Part shown: positions 15,223 to 25,460 of the stretch, in pieces
Numbering within the stretch: the stretch's first letter is position 1
Layout of the letters: the number at the start of each line of letters is the position of its first letter
Origin: Acidimicrobiales bacterium
GTDB taxonomy: Bacteria; Actinomycetota; Acidimicrobiia; Acidimicrobiales; SZUA-35
Direction of reading: 5' to 3'
DNA: 43,178 bases
Assembly: GCA_020628305.1 (NCBI GenBank)
Contig: JAHDFH010000007.1
Location: 16,695-59,872 of the forward strand
Notes under the pieces: model-generated
The model's database searches: none
What the model was told of the DNA's origin: nothing
The model's input: the letters and a program-made list of their open reading frames with translations, nothing else
Position numbers and translations under genes: made by a program

Positions 15223-18200
15223 ATGTCCTACCTTGCCGCTAGCCTGGAGAGGGTGAGTGTTGTTGAAGAAAAACCTAGCTACCTAGACGGCTTCTCGGCT
15301 GCTTCGCAAGCCTGGTTCTCAACCACGTTTCAACAGCCTACTAAACCTCAACTCGAGGGCTGGCCCCAGATTGCTCGGGGTAAAAATACGCTGATTTTGG
15401 CCCCCACGGGTTCGGGTAAAACCCTGACTGCCTTTTTCTGGGGCCTGAACCGACTAACTTCTGAGCCACCGCCAGAAAACAAGAACAAACGAACCCGAAT
15501 ACTATACATTTCCCCCCTGCGGGCGTTGGCTGTTGACGTTGAGAAGAACTTACGAGCACCGTTGAAAGGGGTTGGCCTAGCTGCGGAGCGCTTAGGCGAG
15601 GAATATTATGAGCCAACGGTTGGAATTAGAACAGGCGACACCTCGCCAAAAGAACGCCGCCAGCTTGCGACTAATCCACCAGATCTACTAATAACTACCC
15701 CGGAATCCTTGTATCTGATGCTGACTTCCCAAGTCGCAGAAACCCTCGCAGGTGTCGAGACGGTCATCATAGATGAGATCCACGCCCTCGCTGCTACAAA
15801 ACGAGGAGCGCATTTATCAGTTTCTTTAGAACGTCTGGAACGCATTACTGACAAGCCACTCCAGCGGATTGGACTCTCGGCGACTCAGCGTCCCCTCTCA
15901 GAGATCGCCGCGTATCTTGGCGGCTTCGACACCTCAGAATCACCACCAAAGCGGCGAGAGGTTGCGATAGTCGACACTGGTATAGCTAAAGAGTTGGATA
16001 TCCAGGTTCAAGTGCCAATTGAGGACATGGGGGCACTTGGAGAGCGTGTCTATCCCGAAGAAGGCGATGAAGGAGATGATCAGCCAGGTCCCGTGCGCCG
16101 TAGCATCTGGCCCAGTATGCATCCGGAGATCTTAGAGCTCATAAAACAGCACACCTCGACCATTATTTTTGTAAATTCAAGACGCCTTGCTGAACGGCTC
16201 TCAACGCGCCTAAACGAGCTGTACTTTGAATCAGTCAATTTGGCTGACGAGCAGGTTGGAACATCCACACCAGCTGGTCAAGAACTTGTTATGGCACATC
16301 ATGGCTCTTTGAGTCGTGTTCAACGGCTGCAAATAGAGGATCGACTCAAACGAGGCGAATTGAAAGGGCTGGTTGCCACCTCATCGCTTGAACTTGGAAT
16401 AGATATGGGCGCGGTTGATCTGGTTATTCAGGTTGAGTCGCCCGGGGCTGTTAGTCGAGGATTGCAGCGAGTTGGCAGGGCCGGGCACCAAGTTGGAGCG
16501 CCCAGCGTTGGCAAGTTCTTCCCTAAACACAGAGCCGATCTTTTGGAATCTGCCGTGGTGGTTAACCGCATGAAGCAAGGTTTGATCGAGGCAACAAGCT
16601 ATCCACGAAATCCTATTGATGTGTTGGCGCAACAGCTGGTGGCAATGTGTGCGCTCCAAGAGTGGACCTTGGATGACCTCAAAGCCTGTGTCCGGGCATC
16701 AGCCAATTTCAAAGACTTATCGGATGAACTCTTCGACAGTGTATTGGATCTGCTAACAGGAAGGTATCCGTCAGATGAGTTTTCAGAACTTCGTCCGCGC
16801 CTGATTTGGGACAGGGTCGCCGGAACCATTTCAGGTCGGCCTGGGGCCCAACGCTTAGCGGTGACCAGTGGCGGAACCATCCCAGATCGTGGATTGTATG
16901 GGGTGTTCTTGCCAGATGGTACTCGAGTTGGCGAGCTCGATGAAGAGATGGTTTATGAATCACGTGTTGGCGAAACCTTCCTGCTTGGTGCAAGCACCTG
17001 GCGTATTGAAGACATAACTCACGAACGGGTGGTGGTGGTTCCAGCACCTGGCGCTCCGGGCAAGATGCCTTTCTGGCACGGAGATGGCCCAGGCAGACCA
17101 TATGAGTTGGGGAGATCAATAGGGGAGCTAACGAGACAAATTGATGACGATGTTGCTAAGTCAAAGTCAGTTGCTTTAAACGACATCTCAGAGCTCGATG
17201 ATTTAGCCAGAGCGAATCTGGTTTCGTTTGTGGCTGAACAGCGAGAGTTCTCTGGTCTAGTGCCTAACGATAAGACGATTGTCGTTGAACGGTTTCGTGA
17301 TGAGATAGGAGATTGGCGGATTGTTATCTTAAGTCCGTTTGGAGCTCGAGTTCATGCACCTTGGGGTATGGCGCTTCAGCATATGTTTGCTCAACGCCTG
17401 GATATGGATTTCGAACTTCAGTGGGCCGACGACGGCATTATCATGCGGTTGCCAGAAGCAATTAACGAACTGCCGCTAGATGACCTAGCGTTAGATATTG
17501 ACGAATTAGACGACATTTTGGCCTCAGCGTTGCCAAACAGCGCAATGTTTGCTGCAAGGTTTAGAGAGTGCGCAGCGAGGGCTCTGCTTCTGCCCAAGCT
17601 TCGCCCGGACAAGCGAACGCCACTTTGGCAGCAACGACAAAAAGCTGCTAATTTACTGCAAGTTGCGGCCAAGTACCCAAAATTTCCTGTGCTGCTAGAA
17701 ACTACTAGGGAGTGTTTAAACGATGTTTTTGATGTTCCAGCCCTGAAGGAGGTTCTGGGTCAGATTCATTCAAGAGCTATCAAGATAGTGCCTGTTGACA
17801 CATCAGGCTCTTCGCCCTTTGCTCAGTCTTTGATGTTTGGGTGGGTAGCCCAGTACATGTATGAGGGCGACGCTCCTTTGGCTGAGCGGCGTGCGGCTGC
17901 GTTGTCTTTAGATAAAGAGTTGCTGCGTGACTTACTTGGTGCTGAGCAGCTCCGTGAGCTGCTAGACCCTGAGGTGTTGGAGGCGCTGGAAGCTGAACTG
18001 TCACGGCGAGCTGATGGTTGGAAGGCCAAGTCTGTCGATCATGTTGAGGAGTTGTTTAGATGGTTAGGTCCGCTCGATGCTGGTGAGGTTGCAACACGGG
18101 TGGTTGACGGCTTGGATGTTGCCTCAGCGCTAGAAACACTCGTTGAGCAGCGCCGAATTATTCAGGTTTCATACGCTGGGAGAGATTGTTATGCCTCAGC

Positions 18201-19827
18201 CCAAGATGCTGCCCGGTTGCGTGACGCTCTTGGCGTAGCGCTTCCAGCTGGTCTACCAGCAGCTTTCTGCGAACCAGTACCTAAACCGTTCGAAGACTTA
18301 GTTAGCCGATATGCAAGAACCCATGGACCGTTTCAAGTGGAGGAGCTTGCATCTGCCATTGGCTCAACACATGAGCGTTGCCTGCACGCACTTGAAGATC
18401 TGGAGCGTGATGGCCGGGTAACGCAGGGCGAGTTTCGACCCGATGGCAAAGGTAAAGAGTTCTGCTCTACGGATGTGTTAGCTACCTTGCGTAGGCGCTC
18501 ACTAGCAGCGCTTCGAAAAGAGGTGGAACCAGTTTCACAAAGCACCCTCGCTAAGTTTCTCCCTGTTTGGCAACATGTTGGATCAAAGTTGCGCGGAGTT
18601 GACGGGTTATCCGAGGTGATAACCAACTTGCAGGGTGCGGCGCTGCCTGCCTCGGTCCTAGAACAAGACATTCTTCGGTCAAGAGTTGAGGGTTATAGAC
18701 CAGCAGATCTCGACACATTGCTGACTTCAGGCGAGGTTGTCTGGGTCGGTGCAAGCTCTATAGGTTCTGACAATGGTCGAGTGAGACTGCTGTGGAGAGA
18801 TTCGACCGAGCTGCTGGAGCTGGTCGATCCAGATTCGCTAGAGCTTGATGCGACATGCATAGCCATAGTCAAATACTTGGAAGCCAACGGTGCCTGTTTC
18901 TGGGCTGATATTCAAACAGCGGTAAAAGATAGCCAACAGAACTATTCAGAATCTGCAGTTCTACGGTCACTGTGGGACCTGGTTTGGCAAGGCGTTGTAA
19001 CTAACGATTCTTTCACACCAGTAAGGGCTTTAAACACACAAGGAATATCAAAGAAGCCAAAGCGCAGCGCTAGCCGTCGGGGGCGTTATCGCCAATCTGG
19101 GTTGAGATCACTGTCTCGCAGTGGCCCGCCCTCGGCGACTGGGCGATGGACGCTCACAAAGTCACTGAAACAGGCGGGTATTCCTGAAACAATTACCCTC
19201 ACCGCAAGAGCAAACCAGTTGTTGGAACGCTATGGCATCCTCACCGCAGAGATGGCTTTGGCTGAGGGCACGAAGGGCGGCTTTGCGGGCGTCTATAGAG
19301 TTTTGAAAGAGCTTGAGAACAGGGGACAGGTGCGGAGGGGCTATTTTGTTGAAGGGCTCGGCGCTGCCCAGTTTGCTCTGCCCGGAGCTGTGGACAGACT
19401 GAGAGATTTTAGGCCGCAGCTAGGCCAAGAAGATGAACTTGACGAAACGAAGGTTGGCTCGCCTGTGTTGTTGGCTGCCACTGACCCGGCGCAACCTTAT
19501 GGCGCTGCGATTGAGTGGCCAAAAGGGGTTGGCCGCCTGTCCCGCTCCGCCGGTGCTTATGTCATCTTAGAGAAGGGCGAACTGGCAGCATTCTTAGATA
19601 GAGGCGGCAAAAACCTTGTGGTGATCGACACCTCGGAGGGTGCTAGCACATCATGGATTGATGAGCTTCTACAGCTGGTGAAGCAACGAAGAGTGCAGCA
19701 GTTAGAGATTCAGCAAATCAACTCAGAAGCGCTATCGGAGAGCCCAGCCATCAAACAAGCGTTACTTGCAGCAGGCTTTGCTCCGGGTTATAAGGGGTTG
19801 ACTTACCGAGGATCTGGCTATAGTTAG
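15223..19827 (+). CDS. lhr: ATP-dependent helicase Lhr
   Basis: Very long superfamily 2 helicase, 1534 residues, the size of the actinobacterial and proteobacterial full-length Lhr. The N-terminal helicase core has Walker A PTGSGKT near residues 61-67, Walker B DEIH near 184, motif III SAT near 220 and motif VI QRVGRAGHQ. Winged-helix and Lhr-core regions follow, and a long C-terminal part ends near GFAPGYKGLTYRG. Lhr acts on DNA:RNA hybrids and is linked to DNA repair. The frame is open to an ATG at 15109, but that overlaps the divergent SCP2 gene; the ATG at 15223 gives a normal start (SYLAASLERV). A small gene follows after 23 bp. Confidence 0.94.
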   Translation: MSYLAASLERVSVVEEKPSYLDGFSAASQAWFSTTFQQPTKPQLEGWPQIARGKNTLILAPTGSGKTLTAFFWGLNRLTSEPPPENKNKRTRILYISPLRALAVDVEKNLRAPLKGVGLAAERLGEEYYEPTVGIRTGDTSPKERRQLATNPPDLLITTPESLYLMLTSQVAETLAGVETVIIDEIHALAATKRGAHLSVSLERLERITDKPLQRIGLSATQRPLSEIAAYLGGFDTSESPPKRREVAIVDTGIAKELDIQVQVPIEDMGALGERVYPEEGDEGDDQPGPVRRSIWPSMHPEILELIKQHTSTIIFVNSRRLAERLSTRLNELYFESVNLADEQVGTSTPAGQELVMAHHGSLSRVQRLQIEDRLKRGELKGLVATSSLELGIDMGAVDLVIQVESPGAVSRGLQRVGRAGHQVGAPSVGKFFPKHRADLLESAVVVNRMKQGLIEATSYPRNPIDVLAQQLVAMCALQEWTLDDLKACVRASANFKDLSDELFDSVLDLLTGRYPSDEFSELRPRLIWDRVAGTISGRPGAQRLAVTSGGTIPDRGLYGVFLPDGTRVGELDEEMVYESRVGETFLLGASTWRIEDITHERVVVVPAPGAPGKMPFWHGDGPGRPYELGRSIGELTRQIDDDVAKSKSVALNDISELDDLARANLVSFVAEQREFSGLVPNDKTIVVERFRDEIGDWRIVILSPFGARVHAPWGMALQHMFAQRLDMDFELQWADDGIIMRLPEAINELPLDDLALDIDELDDILASALPNSAMFAARFRECAARALLLPKLRPDKRTPLWQQRQKAANLLQVAAKYPKFPVLLETTRECLNDVFDVPALKEVLGQIHSRAIKIVPVDTSGSSPFAQSLMFGWVAQYMYEGDAPLAERRAAALSLDKELLRDLLGAEQLRELLDPEVLEALEAELSRRADGWKAKSVDHVEELFRWLGPLDAGEVATRVVDGLDVASALETLVEQRRIIQVSYAGRDCYASAQDAARLRDALGVALPAGLPAAFCEPVPKPFEDLVSRYARTHGPFQVEELASAIGSTHERCLHALEDLERDGRVTQGEFRPDGKGKEFCSTDVLATLRRRSLAALRKEVEPVSQSTLAKFLPVWQHVGSKLRGVDGLSEVITNLQGAALPASVLEQDILRSRVEGYRPADLDTLLTSGEVVWVGASSIGSDNGRVRLLWRDSTELLELVDPDSLELDATCIAIVKYLEANGACFWADIQTAVKDSQQNYSESAVLRSLWDLVWQGVVTNDSFTPVRALNTQGISKKPKRSASRRGRYRQSGLRSLSRSGPPSATGRWTLTKSLKQAGIPETITLTARANQLLERYGILTAEMALAEGTKGGFAGVYRVLKELENRGQVRRGYFVEGLGAAQFALPGAVDRLRDFRPQLGQEDELDETKVGSPVLLAATDPAQPYGAAIEWPKGVGRLSRSAGAYVILEKGELAAFLDRGGKNLVVIDTSEGASTSWIDELLQLVKQRRVQQLEIQQINSEALSESPAIKQALLAAGFAPGYKGLTYRGSGYS

Positions 19828-19850
19828 GCTGTCGGCGGAAAGGTAGCAAG

Positions 19851-20183
19851 TTGAACAAGAAACTAAACACAGATAAAGCGTCACCAATCACTCGGAATGA
19901 TTTGCGGAACATTATCATAGACCATAGTGCTAAGCTCAGCGAGTTGGTTGACGATGAGCTTAAGGGCAAGCTCTATGGTGTCATAGCTCTATACGATGCG
20001 TCCCACCGAAGCGAGATCGACTTAGGGATTGCCCTCACAGAGCTCGGAATATATAGCCTTGAAGATCTGTGTCGAGCTCTCGCCAACGCACGTCGCCAGC
20101 CGGTTGAAAGAAAGCCATTCATCCGTTCAGGACATCGTCTTATTCCTGAAGCGGAAGTTGATCGCTCCGCTAGATATAGATAG
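19851..20183 (+). CDS. hypothetical small helical protein downstream of lhr
   Basis: A 110-residue soluble charged protein that I do not recognise. It is mostly helical by eye (LRNIIIDHSAKLSELVDDELKGK; IALTELGIYSLEDLCRAL) with a basic C-terminus. The start is a TTG at 19851 preceded by a GGAAAGG-like site about 8 nt away. It lies 23 bp after the lhr stop and so is likely in the same transcript, which hints at, but does not show, a link with Lhr. It converges on the glucokinase gene with only 5 bp between the stops. Confidence 0.6.
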   Translation: MNKKLNTDKASPITRNDLRNIIIDHSAKLSELVDDELKGKLYGVIALYDASHRSEIDLGIALTELGIYSLEDLCRALANARRQPVERKPFIRSGHRLIPEAEVDRSARYR

Positions 20184-20188
20184 CTGCT

Positions 20189-21169
20189 TTACCTTGTCTT
20201 GAAAAGCTCTTTGGCTCTCAGCGCTGCGCCTAACGCACCTGATTCGTAAGAGAATTTGGCCGGAACAACTTTCACAGCCGGGCGATACTGTGCCCCCAGT
20301 AGGCGGTCTGGGACTCGTTGTTCAACCTTTTCAATGAAGTGCTGGCTGATTGAAGCTAAACCGCCTCCGAGGACTACAACTGATGGGTCTAGCAGGGCAC
20401 ACCAGTTAGAGATTCCGACAGCTACCCAGGTGGCGAAGCGGTCGAAGACTTCGGCTGCATCAGAATCACCTGCTTCGAATGCTTGAGCAACATGCTCTCC
20501 ACGAATCGCAGCGCTGTCGCCACCAGCGAGTTCAACAATTGCGAGCGCTTTGCCTTCTTCAACTAGCAGTTTCGCTATGTTAGCGAGTCCTGCTCCTGAG
20601 CTTAAAGCTTCCCAGCAGCCCACCTGCTGACAGGCACACATTGGACCCTCAGGGTCAATCAAAGCGTGCCCAGGTTCGCCAGCGAAACCATTGGCTCCTC
20701 TAACTATCTGGCCATTCATTATCAAACCTGCACCAATTCCGGTGCCTTGGGTTATCACTAACGCATTATCATGTCCAGAAGCCGCCCCAAGGCGATGCTC
20801 TAACAAAGCTGCTAGCGTTCCATCGTTCTCAGCGATAGCTGGCAGCCCGAAGCGTTGCCGAATGATGCTAGCAATCTCTAGATTGAGAACACCTGGCACG
20901 TTAGGGCCATAGCGAAGCACACCTGAATGGTCGACTAACCCAGGTACACCAACACCCACAGCGCTAACCGGGTGGCCGAGCTCTTCAGCGTCCGCCATCA
21001 GTAGCTCGAGGACTTTAAGAATCTGTGGGACTACAGCATCAGGGTCATCTTTGGGAGTGGGTAGTTTATGTTCAGAGATAATGTCTTGTGAAATGCCGTT
21101 GTTAAGCACGCCAAGAATTTTGGTGCCGCCAACATCTATGCCAACACAAGTAGTTGGTTTCTTAAACAC
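20189..21169 (-). CDS. glk: ROK-family glucokinase
   Basis: Phosphorylates glucose with ATP. The 326-residue protein starts with the phosphate-binding motif DVGGTK (residues 12-17). It continues with ENDGTLAALLEHRLGAA, the TQGTGIGAGLIMNG loop, and the ROK zinc site in GHALIDPEGPMCACQQVGCWE with the CxCxxxGC cysteines, followed by the second ATP region VVLGGGLA. No helix-turn-helix precedes the kinase domain, so it is an enzyme rather than a ROK repressor. The start is a GTG at 21169 with TGAGG about 8 nt before it. It lies 13 bp after sdhB and probably belongs to the sdhCAB transcript. Confidence 0.9.
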   Translation of the reverse strand: MFKKPTTCVGIDVGGTKILGVLNNGISQDIISEHKLPTPKDDPDAVVPQILKVLELLMADAEELGHPVSAVGVGVPGLVDHSGVLRYGPNVPGVLNLEIASIIRQRFGLPAIAENDGTLAALLEHRLGAASGHDNALVITQGTGIGAGLIMNGQIVRGANGFAGEPGHALIDPEGPMCACQQVGCWEALSSGAGLANIAKLLVEEGKALAIVELAGGDSAAIRGEHVAQAFEAGDSDAAEVFDRFATWVAVGISNWCALLDPSVVVLGGGLASISQHFIEKVEQRVPDRLLGAQYRPAVKVVPAKFSYESGALGAALRAKELFKTR

Positions 21170-21182
21170 TTCGATGCCTCAA

Positions 21183-21959
21183 CTAGCTTTGCTGGCCAGC
21201 AAGTTTGCGGTTCTTAACCTTAGATTTGATGTAGTCGCGGTTCATGTAGCCGATGAAATCAAGAGTGATTTCTTTAGGGCAAGCTTCGTAGCATTCCCCA
21301 TGGTTGGTGCAGGCTCCGAAGAACTGTTCCATTGTCTCAACCATAGCTTCTGTGCGCTTGTAACGTTCCGGTTGGCCTTGTGGAAGCGAGTTTAGATGCC
21401 ACAACTTGGCTGAAGTGAATAGCTGTGCTGCTGAGTTAGGGCATGCCGCTACACAAGCACCGCAGCCAATACAGGCAGCTGCGTCCATTGAAGAATCAGC
21501 TGCTTCTTTAGGGATACGGGTGTCGTTAGCATCAGCCGCAGTACCTGTCGGAGCGGTGACATAGCCACCAGCCTCTATGATCTTGTCGAGGGGAGAGCGG
21601 TCAACTACTAGGTCTTTAACAACGGGAAATGCGGCTGCGCGCCAAGGCTCAATAACAATGGTGTCACCGTCGGAAAACTTGCGCATGTGTAGCTGACAAG
21701 TGGCGGTGCCTTTTTCTTGCCCGTGAGCACGCCCGTTGATCATCACACCACAAGTTCCGCAAATTCCTTCACGACAGTCATGTGGAAACTCAATAGGGGT
21801 TCGGCCATTATCTATAAGGTCCTCATTGACAACATCAAGCATCTCCAAGAAAGATGCGTCATCAGGAATGTTCTTGGCCTTGTAGGTTTCGAAACTGCCG
21901 TCAGCATCAGGGCCTTCTTGGCGCCACACTTTGAGAGTAAGGTTTAATGTTTGGCTCAT
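21183..21959 (-). CDS. sdhB: succinate dehydrogenase iron-sulfur subunit
   Basis: Passes electrons from the flavoprotein to the membrane quinone site. The 258-residue protein has the [2Fe-2S] ligands in [11 protein letters not shown] (Cys62, Cys67, Cys70) plus Cys88. The ferredoxin-like domain has [12 protein letters not shown] and a later [15 protein letters not shown], matching the [4Fe-4S] and [3Fe-4S] sites. The form with '[11 protein letters not shown]' and a long linker fits the type B succinate:menaquinone reductases. The ATG overlaps the sdhA stop by 4 bp (ATGA). It follows sdhC-sdhA and precedes glk. Confidence 0.96.
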   Translation of the reverse strand: MSQTLNLTLKVWRQEGPDADGSFETYKAKNIPDDASFLEMLDVVNEDLIDNGRTPIEFPHDCREGICGTCGVMINGRAHGQEKGTATCQLHMRKFSDGDTIVIEPWRAAAFPVVKDLVVDRSPLDKIIEAGGYVTAPTGTAADANDTRIPKEAADSSMDAAACIGCGACVAACPNSAAQLFTSAKLWHLNSLPQGQPERYKRTEAMVETMEQFFGACTNHGECYEACPKEITLDFIGYMNRDYIKSKVKNRKLAGQQS

Positions 21960-23872
21960 TTGTAGCTCCTTTGTGTCAGAGGCACCTCATCGAAAGTGAG
22001 TTCCTCCGCATGCTTTGTTTGCGGTGTGTCTTTGTCGTTCCATTCCCAGGCAGAAACGTGAGCGTAGTTATCGTCATCACGTAAAGCTTCACCCTCAGGA
22101 GTTTGAGACTCGGTTCGGAAGTGCCCGCCACAAGACTCTCGACGATCTAACGCATCTCTAGCCATCAGCTCTGCAAGTTCGAAGAAGTCTGCAATGCGGC
22201 CAGCTTTTTCAAGGGATGAGTTAAGAGACTTAGCATCTCCAAGAACTTTAAGATCCGACCAGAACTCTTTAGAAAGCGCCTGAATCTCTTCAATCGCCGA
22301 TTTAAGGCCTTCTTCGTCTCGTTCCATACCAATACGGTTCCAGACGATCTTTCCAAGCTCACGATGGAAATGATCAGGTGATTTACTTCCACCGATACCT
22401 AAGAAATGACTGGTGGTTTCTTCAATAAGTCGCTCGGATTCCTTGAAGACATCGTCGTCTGTATCAACCAGAGGCTGGTTTAACTTAGGAGCCAGGTAGT
22501 CACCGATGGTGTTTGGCAGAACAAAGTATCCATCAGCAAGGCCTTGCATTAGTGCAGATGCGCCAAGGCGGTTTGCCCCGTGGTCAGAGAAGTTTGACTC
22601 GCCGGTGGCGTACAGACCTGGGATAGTTGTCATCAAGTTGTAGTCAACCCAAAGGCCACCCATTGTGTAGTGAGTAGCAGGGTAGATGCGCATTGGCTGT
22701 GTGTATGGATCCTCGCCCGTGATGCGTTCATACATCTGGAATAAGTTGCCGTAGCGAGCTTCGATAGCGTCCCTGCCATCTCTAGCTATAGCGTCGGCGA
22801 AATCTAGGTAAACGCCGTTCTTCAGCGGTCCAACACCATAACCTGCATCTACAACGGTCTTAGCGTTACGAGAAGCTACGTCACGAGGTACCAAGTTGCC
22901 GAAGGCTGGATACTTCTCTTCCAGATAGTAGTTGCGTTCAGCTTCTGGAATGTCTTTTGCAGCTCTGGTTTCATTCAGCTGTCTTGGGACCCAAATGCGG
23001 CCATCGTTGCGAAGCGATTCACTCATCAGGGTGAGTTTTGACTGGAACTCATCTGAAGCTGGAATACAAGTGGGGTGAATCTGTGTGAAGCTTGGGTTCG
23101 CAAAGTATGCGCCTTTGCGGTGAGCTCGCCACGCGGCAGTCACGTTACAGGCCATAGCGTTTGTGCTTAGGTAGAAAACATTGCCGTAGCCGCCTGTTGC
23201 TAGAACAACTGCGTGAGCTGAGTGGGAGGTGATCTCACCTGTTACGAGGTTGCGGCAAACGATTCCGCACGCTTCGCCATCTTTAACAACAAGATCAAGC
23301 ATCTCGGTATTGGTGTGGAGCTTAACTTTGCCAGCTTTAACCTGACCCATCATCTGCTGGTAGGCGCCAAGGAGAAGCTGCTGGCCGGTTTGGCCTCGAG
23401 CGTAGAATGTTCGGCTTACCTGAGCACCACCGAAAGAACGGTTAGCAAGCAAGCCGCCATATTCTCTGGCAAATGGCACACCCTGGGCAGCCATTTGGTC
23501 GATGATATTCGTCGACACTTCAGCGAGGCGGTGAACGTTAGCCTCACGAGAGCGGTAGTCGCCACCTTTCACAGTGTCGTAGAACAAACGGTGAACGCTG
23601 TCGCCGTCGTTGCGGTAATTCTTCGCAGCGTTGATGCCACCTTGCGCAGCAATTGAGTGCGCCCGACGGGGAGAATCGTGAAAGGTGAAGGCTTCTACTT
23701 CGTAGCCGAGCTCACCAAGAGTTGCCGCAGCAGACGAACCAGCTAAGCCGGTGCCAACAACAATGATCTTAAACTTGCGCTTATTTGCTGGGTTTACAAG
23801 CTTTGAGTGGAACTTGTGGTTAGTCCACTTTTCGGCCATTGGGCCTGCAGGTACTTTAGAATCTGGCAACAT
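21956..23872 (-). CDS. sdhA: succinate dehydrogenase flavoprotein subunit
   Basis: Oxidises succinate to fumarate with covalently bound FAD. The 638-residue protein has the family N-terminus ([17 protein letters not shown]), the dinucleotide fold [20 protein letters not shown] and the FAD-linking histidine region with [13 protein letters not shown]. Substrate motifs are [12 protein letters not shown] and [22 protein letters not shown], and the C-terminal domain carries [10 protein letters not shown]. Length and the extended N-terminus match the type B (Bacillus/Bacteroides-like) SdhA. The ATG at 23872 overlaps the sdhC stop by one base (TAATG), so translation is coupled. It overlaps sdhB by 4 bp. 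Confidence 0.97.
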   Translation of the reverse strand: MLPDSKVPAGPMAEKWTNHKFHSKLVNPANKRKFKIIVVGTGLAGSSAAATLGELGYEVEAFTFHDSPRRAHSIAAQGGINAAKNYRNDGDSVHRLFYDTVKGGDYRSREANVHRLAEVSTNIIDQMAAQGVPFAREYGGLLANRSFGGAQVSRTFYARGQTGQQLLLGAYQQMMGQVKAGKVKLHTNTEMLDLVVKDGEACGIVCRNLVTGEITSHSAHAVVLATGGYGNVFYLSTNAMACNVTAAWRAHRKGAYFANPSFTQIHPTCIPASDEFQSKLTLMSESLRNDGRIWVPRQLNETRAAKDIPEAERNYYLEEKYPAFGNLVPRDVASRNAKTVVDAGYGVGPLKNGVYLDFADAIARDGRDAIEARYGNLFQMYERITGEDPYTQPMRIYPATHYTMGGLWVDYNLMTTIPGLYATGESNFSDHGANRLGASALMQGLADGYFVLPNTIGDYLAPKLNQPLVDTDDDVFKESERLIEETTSHFLGIGGSKSPDHFHRELGKIVWNRIGMERDEEGLKSAIEEIQALSKEFWSDLKVLGDAKSLNSSLEKAGRIADFFELAELMARDALDRRESCGGHFRTESQTPEGEALRDDDNYAHVSAWEWNDKDTPQTKHAEELTFDEVPLTQRSYK

Positions 23873-24777
23873 TAGTAGCCCTCACTTTCAGAGTGTGAAT
23901 CGTCATCAGAATCGCTGTCGTGCCCACTTGAGTTGACACAGTTCTCTTCGACTTGTTCTGCAACGCTTAGCTTGGGATCGCATTCGTTGTATTCAACAGC
24001 TCCTGCCAAGATGGCAACTGGGAAGCTTACGTTTCCAACCAGAATCAGTCCAGACACTGCGGTTGCGATGCCTCGCTTCATGCGGTTGATGTTTGGGTTG
24101 TTAACTCCAAGGCTTTGGAACACTGAGAAGATGCCGTGAAAGATATGAACGCAGAGCAAAATGTTGGCCACTATGTAGAAGCCTGCTATTACTGGGTTTG
24201 AGAGGCTGTTAACAACGTTTGATTGCACCGCTCCGTGAACGAACTCATCAGATGTGGCGCCCACAGTAAGATCAAGTATGTGGAAGATGATGTATGCGAG
24301 AACGATTATGCCCGAGTAGCGCATGCTGCGTGAGGCAAAGTTTGAAGCTAGCCAGTCTTGCTTGGATTCGTAACTTCTACCTGAGGCTATGTTGAGGCGA
24401 GTCAGTGAGTAGAACGAGTGAATGTGCAGAATCACAGCGGTTAGGAGACCGCCTCGAAGAATCCAAAGAAAAACACCTTCCGGAAGGATAGGAACAAGCA
24501 GATTCCGCAAGAACTCTGCGTAAATGTCCATGTCGTAAGCTGCGCTGCCGTCGTGCTCAAGTACACCAAGATACATTTTCAGGTTTCCGACCATGTGGCC
24601 AATAACGAAACCGACGAGCATCAAACCAGTGATGGCCATAACCCATTTCTTACCAACTGCTGACTGGTAAAGGTTCAGCGGGAACGGGAGTTCTTTCTTT
24701 GTCTCTCGAAGTGGTTTGTGACCACTTTTTTGAGGCGAAACAGTCGAGGTCAAATTAACAGCCTTTCGCTTATTCAC
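23872..24777 (-). CDS. sdhC: succinate dehydrogenase cytochrome b subunit (type B, single anchor)
   Basis: Diheme membrane anchor that reduces menaquinone. The 301-residue protein has five membrane segments, with heme-ligand-like histidines in [42 protein letters not shown] and [15 protein letters not shown]. The single large anchor replacing separate SdhC and SdhD defines the type B layout. The N-terminal 30 residues are cytoplasmic and basic; the last 30 are strongly acidic ([15 protein letters not shown]). The start is GTG at 24777, with a TAGTCT -10 leaving a leader of 21 nt. It heads the sdhC-sdhA-sdhB-glk set. Confidence 0.93.
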   Translation of the reverse strand: MNKRKAVNLTSTVSPQKSGHKPLRETKKELPFPLNLYQSAVGKKWVMAITGLMLVGFVIGHMVGNLKMYLGVLEHDGSAAYDMDIYAEFLRNLLVPILPEGVFLWILRGGLLTAVILHIHSFYSLTRLNIASGRSYESKQDWLASNFASRSMRYSGIIVLAYIIFHILDLTVGATSDEFVHGAVQSNVVNSLSNPVIAGFYIVANILLCVHIFHGIFSVFQSLGVNNPNINRMKRGIATAVSGLILVGNVSFPVAILAGAVEYNECDPKLSVAEQVEENCVNSSGHDSDSDDDSHSESEGY

Positions 24778-24798
24778 GGACAGCTAAGTCCGCTAAAT

Positions 24799-24804
24799 AG
24801 ACTA
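24799..24804 (-). promoter_or_regulatory. -10 box upstream of sdhC
   Basis: On the minus strand TAGTCT is followed by 21 nt and the GTG start. The leader has no strong ribosome binding site. Confidence 0.4.
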
Positions 24805-24813
24805 GCCCAGGCT

Positions 24814-24831
24814 GATTACGGATTTGTAATC
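24814..24831 (-). promoter_or_regulatory. inverted repeat at the -35 position of the sdhC promoter
   Basis: GATTAC and GTAATC are perfect 6-bp arms around a 6-bp spacer, covering where the -35 element would lie relative to the TAGTCT box. This fits a dimeric repressor or activator site, though a weak terminator of the preceding gene is an alternative. Confidence 0.35.
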
Positions 24832-24844
24832 TATAGCCAAGAAT

Positions 24845-25453
24845 TTAGCGAGCTGCTGTGTTACGAAGAGCTTCTGCATCGAGAGGCTCAGCGGGCGATG
24901 GCTGACGCATGGCACTGAACCGAATAATCTGATCAGCGTGAGCATTAGTCAACGACGCTCTACCACCGATGGCTTTCTCTAGTAGCTCGATCGTACCCAT
25001 CAATTCATTGAAGACCTCGAGAATCTTGGTCAAGTAGGGGGAGGGGTAGCCGAACGTCATCACGCCTATACCTTGGCTCAGAGGAACAAGATCCATGCTG
25101 ACTTCCATCTCTTTGCCGTACCACATGAGAAGATTTGCGCTCTTGTCGTCGAAGTCAAGGTCAGTGACAATAAACGAAGGAGGTTCGATTGATCTAATGT
25201 CCCCAGGGAACTTGATTATTCGGTCTAGTCTCTTGTCGATTGGTTCGGTTTGTGCATAGAGGAGCCGGAACTCTTCGAACCAGGTATCAGGAGTTCTGCC
25301 ACTAAGCGACCGTAGGTACCTGCTCCTTATTCTCGTGTTCTGAGGGGCCATCAACTTTATGAGCAGGTAACGAAGCTGGTAGGCCTGCTCAAGCTCTGCC
25401 TCAAGCTGTTGAACTATTGATCGTGGAAGTTGGTTGGAGAATGGTGCGTTCAT
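24845..25453 (-). CDS. hypothetical protein, paralog of its upstream neighbour
   Basis: I do not recognise this 202-residue soluble protein. It opens with a long helical region (LEAELEQAYQLRYLLIKLM), has a beta-rich middle (PSFIVTDLDFDDKSANLLMWYGKEMEVSMDLVPL) and then a motif FGYPSPYLTKILEVFNELM. The next gene upstream shares the same layout and motifs, so the pair arose by tandem duplication. The start is ATG at 25453, 7 bp after the neighbour's stop, which implies co-transcription. The last 30 residues are variable and likely disordered. Confidence 0.65.
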   Translation of the reverse strand: MNAPFSNQLPRSIVQQLEAELEQAYQLRYLLIKLMAPQNTRIRSRYLRSLSGRTPDTWFEEFRLLYAQTEPIDKRLDRIIKFPGDIRSIEPPSFIVTDLDFDDKSANLLMWYGKEMEVSMDLVPLSQGIGVMTFGYPSPYLTKILEVFNELMGTIELLEKAIGGRASLTNAHADQIIRFSAMRQPSPAEPLDAEALRNTAAR

Positions 25454-25460
25454 TGCGTTA

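Noticed and set aside
16381-18887. Several antisense open frames of 60-140 codons within lhr
   Set aside because: They are shadows of a very long real gene and have no promoter, motif or homology that I can see.
20189-21169. ROK-family transcriptional repressor
   Set aside because: The protein begins directly with the kinase ATP-binding motif and has no helix-turn-helix domain.
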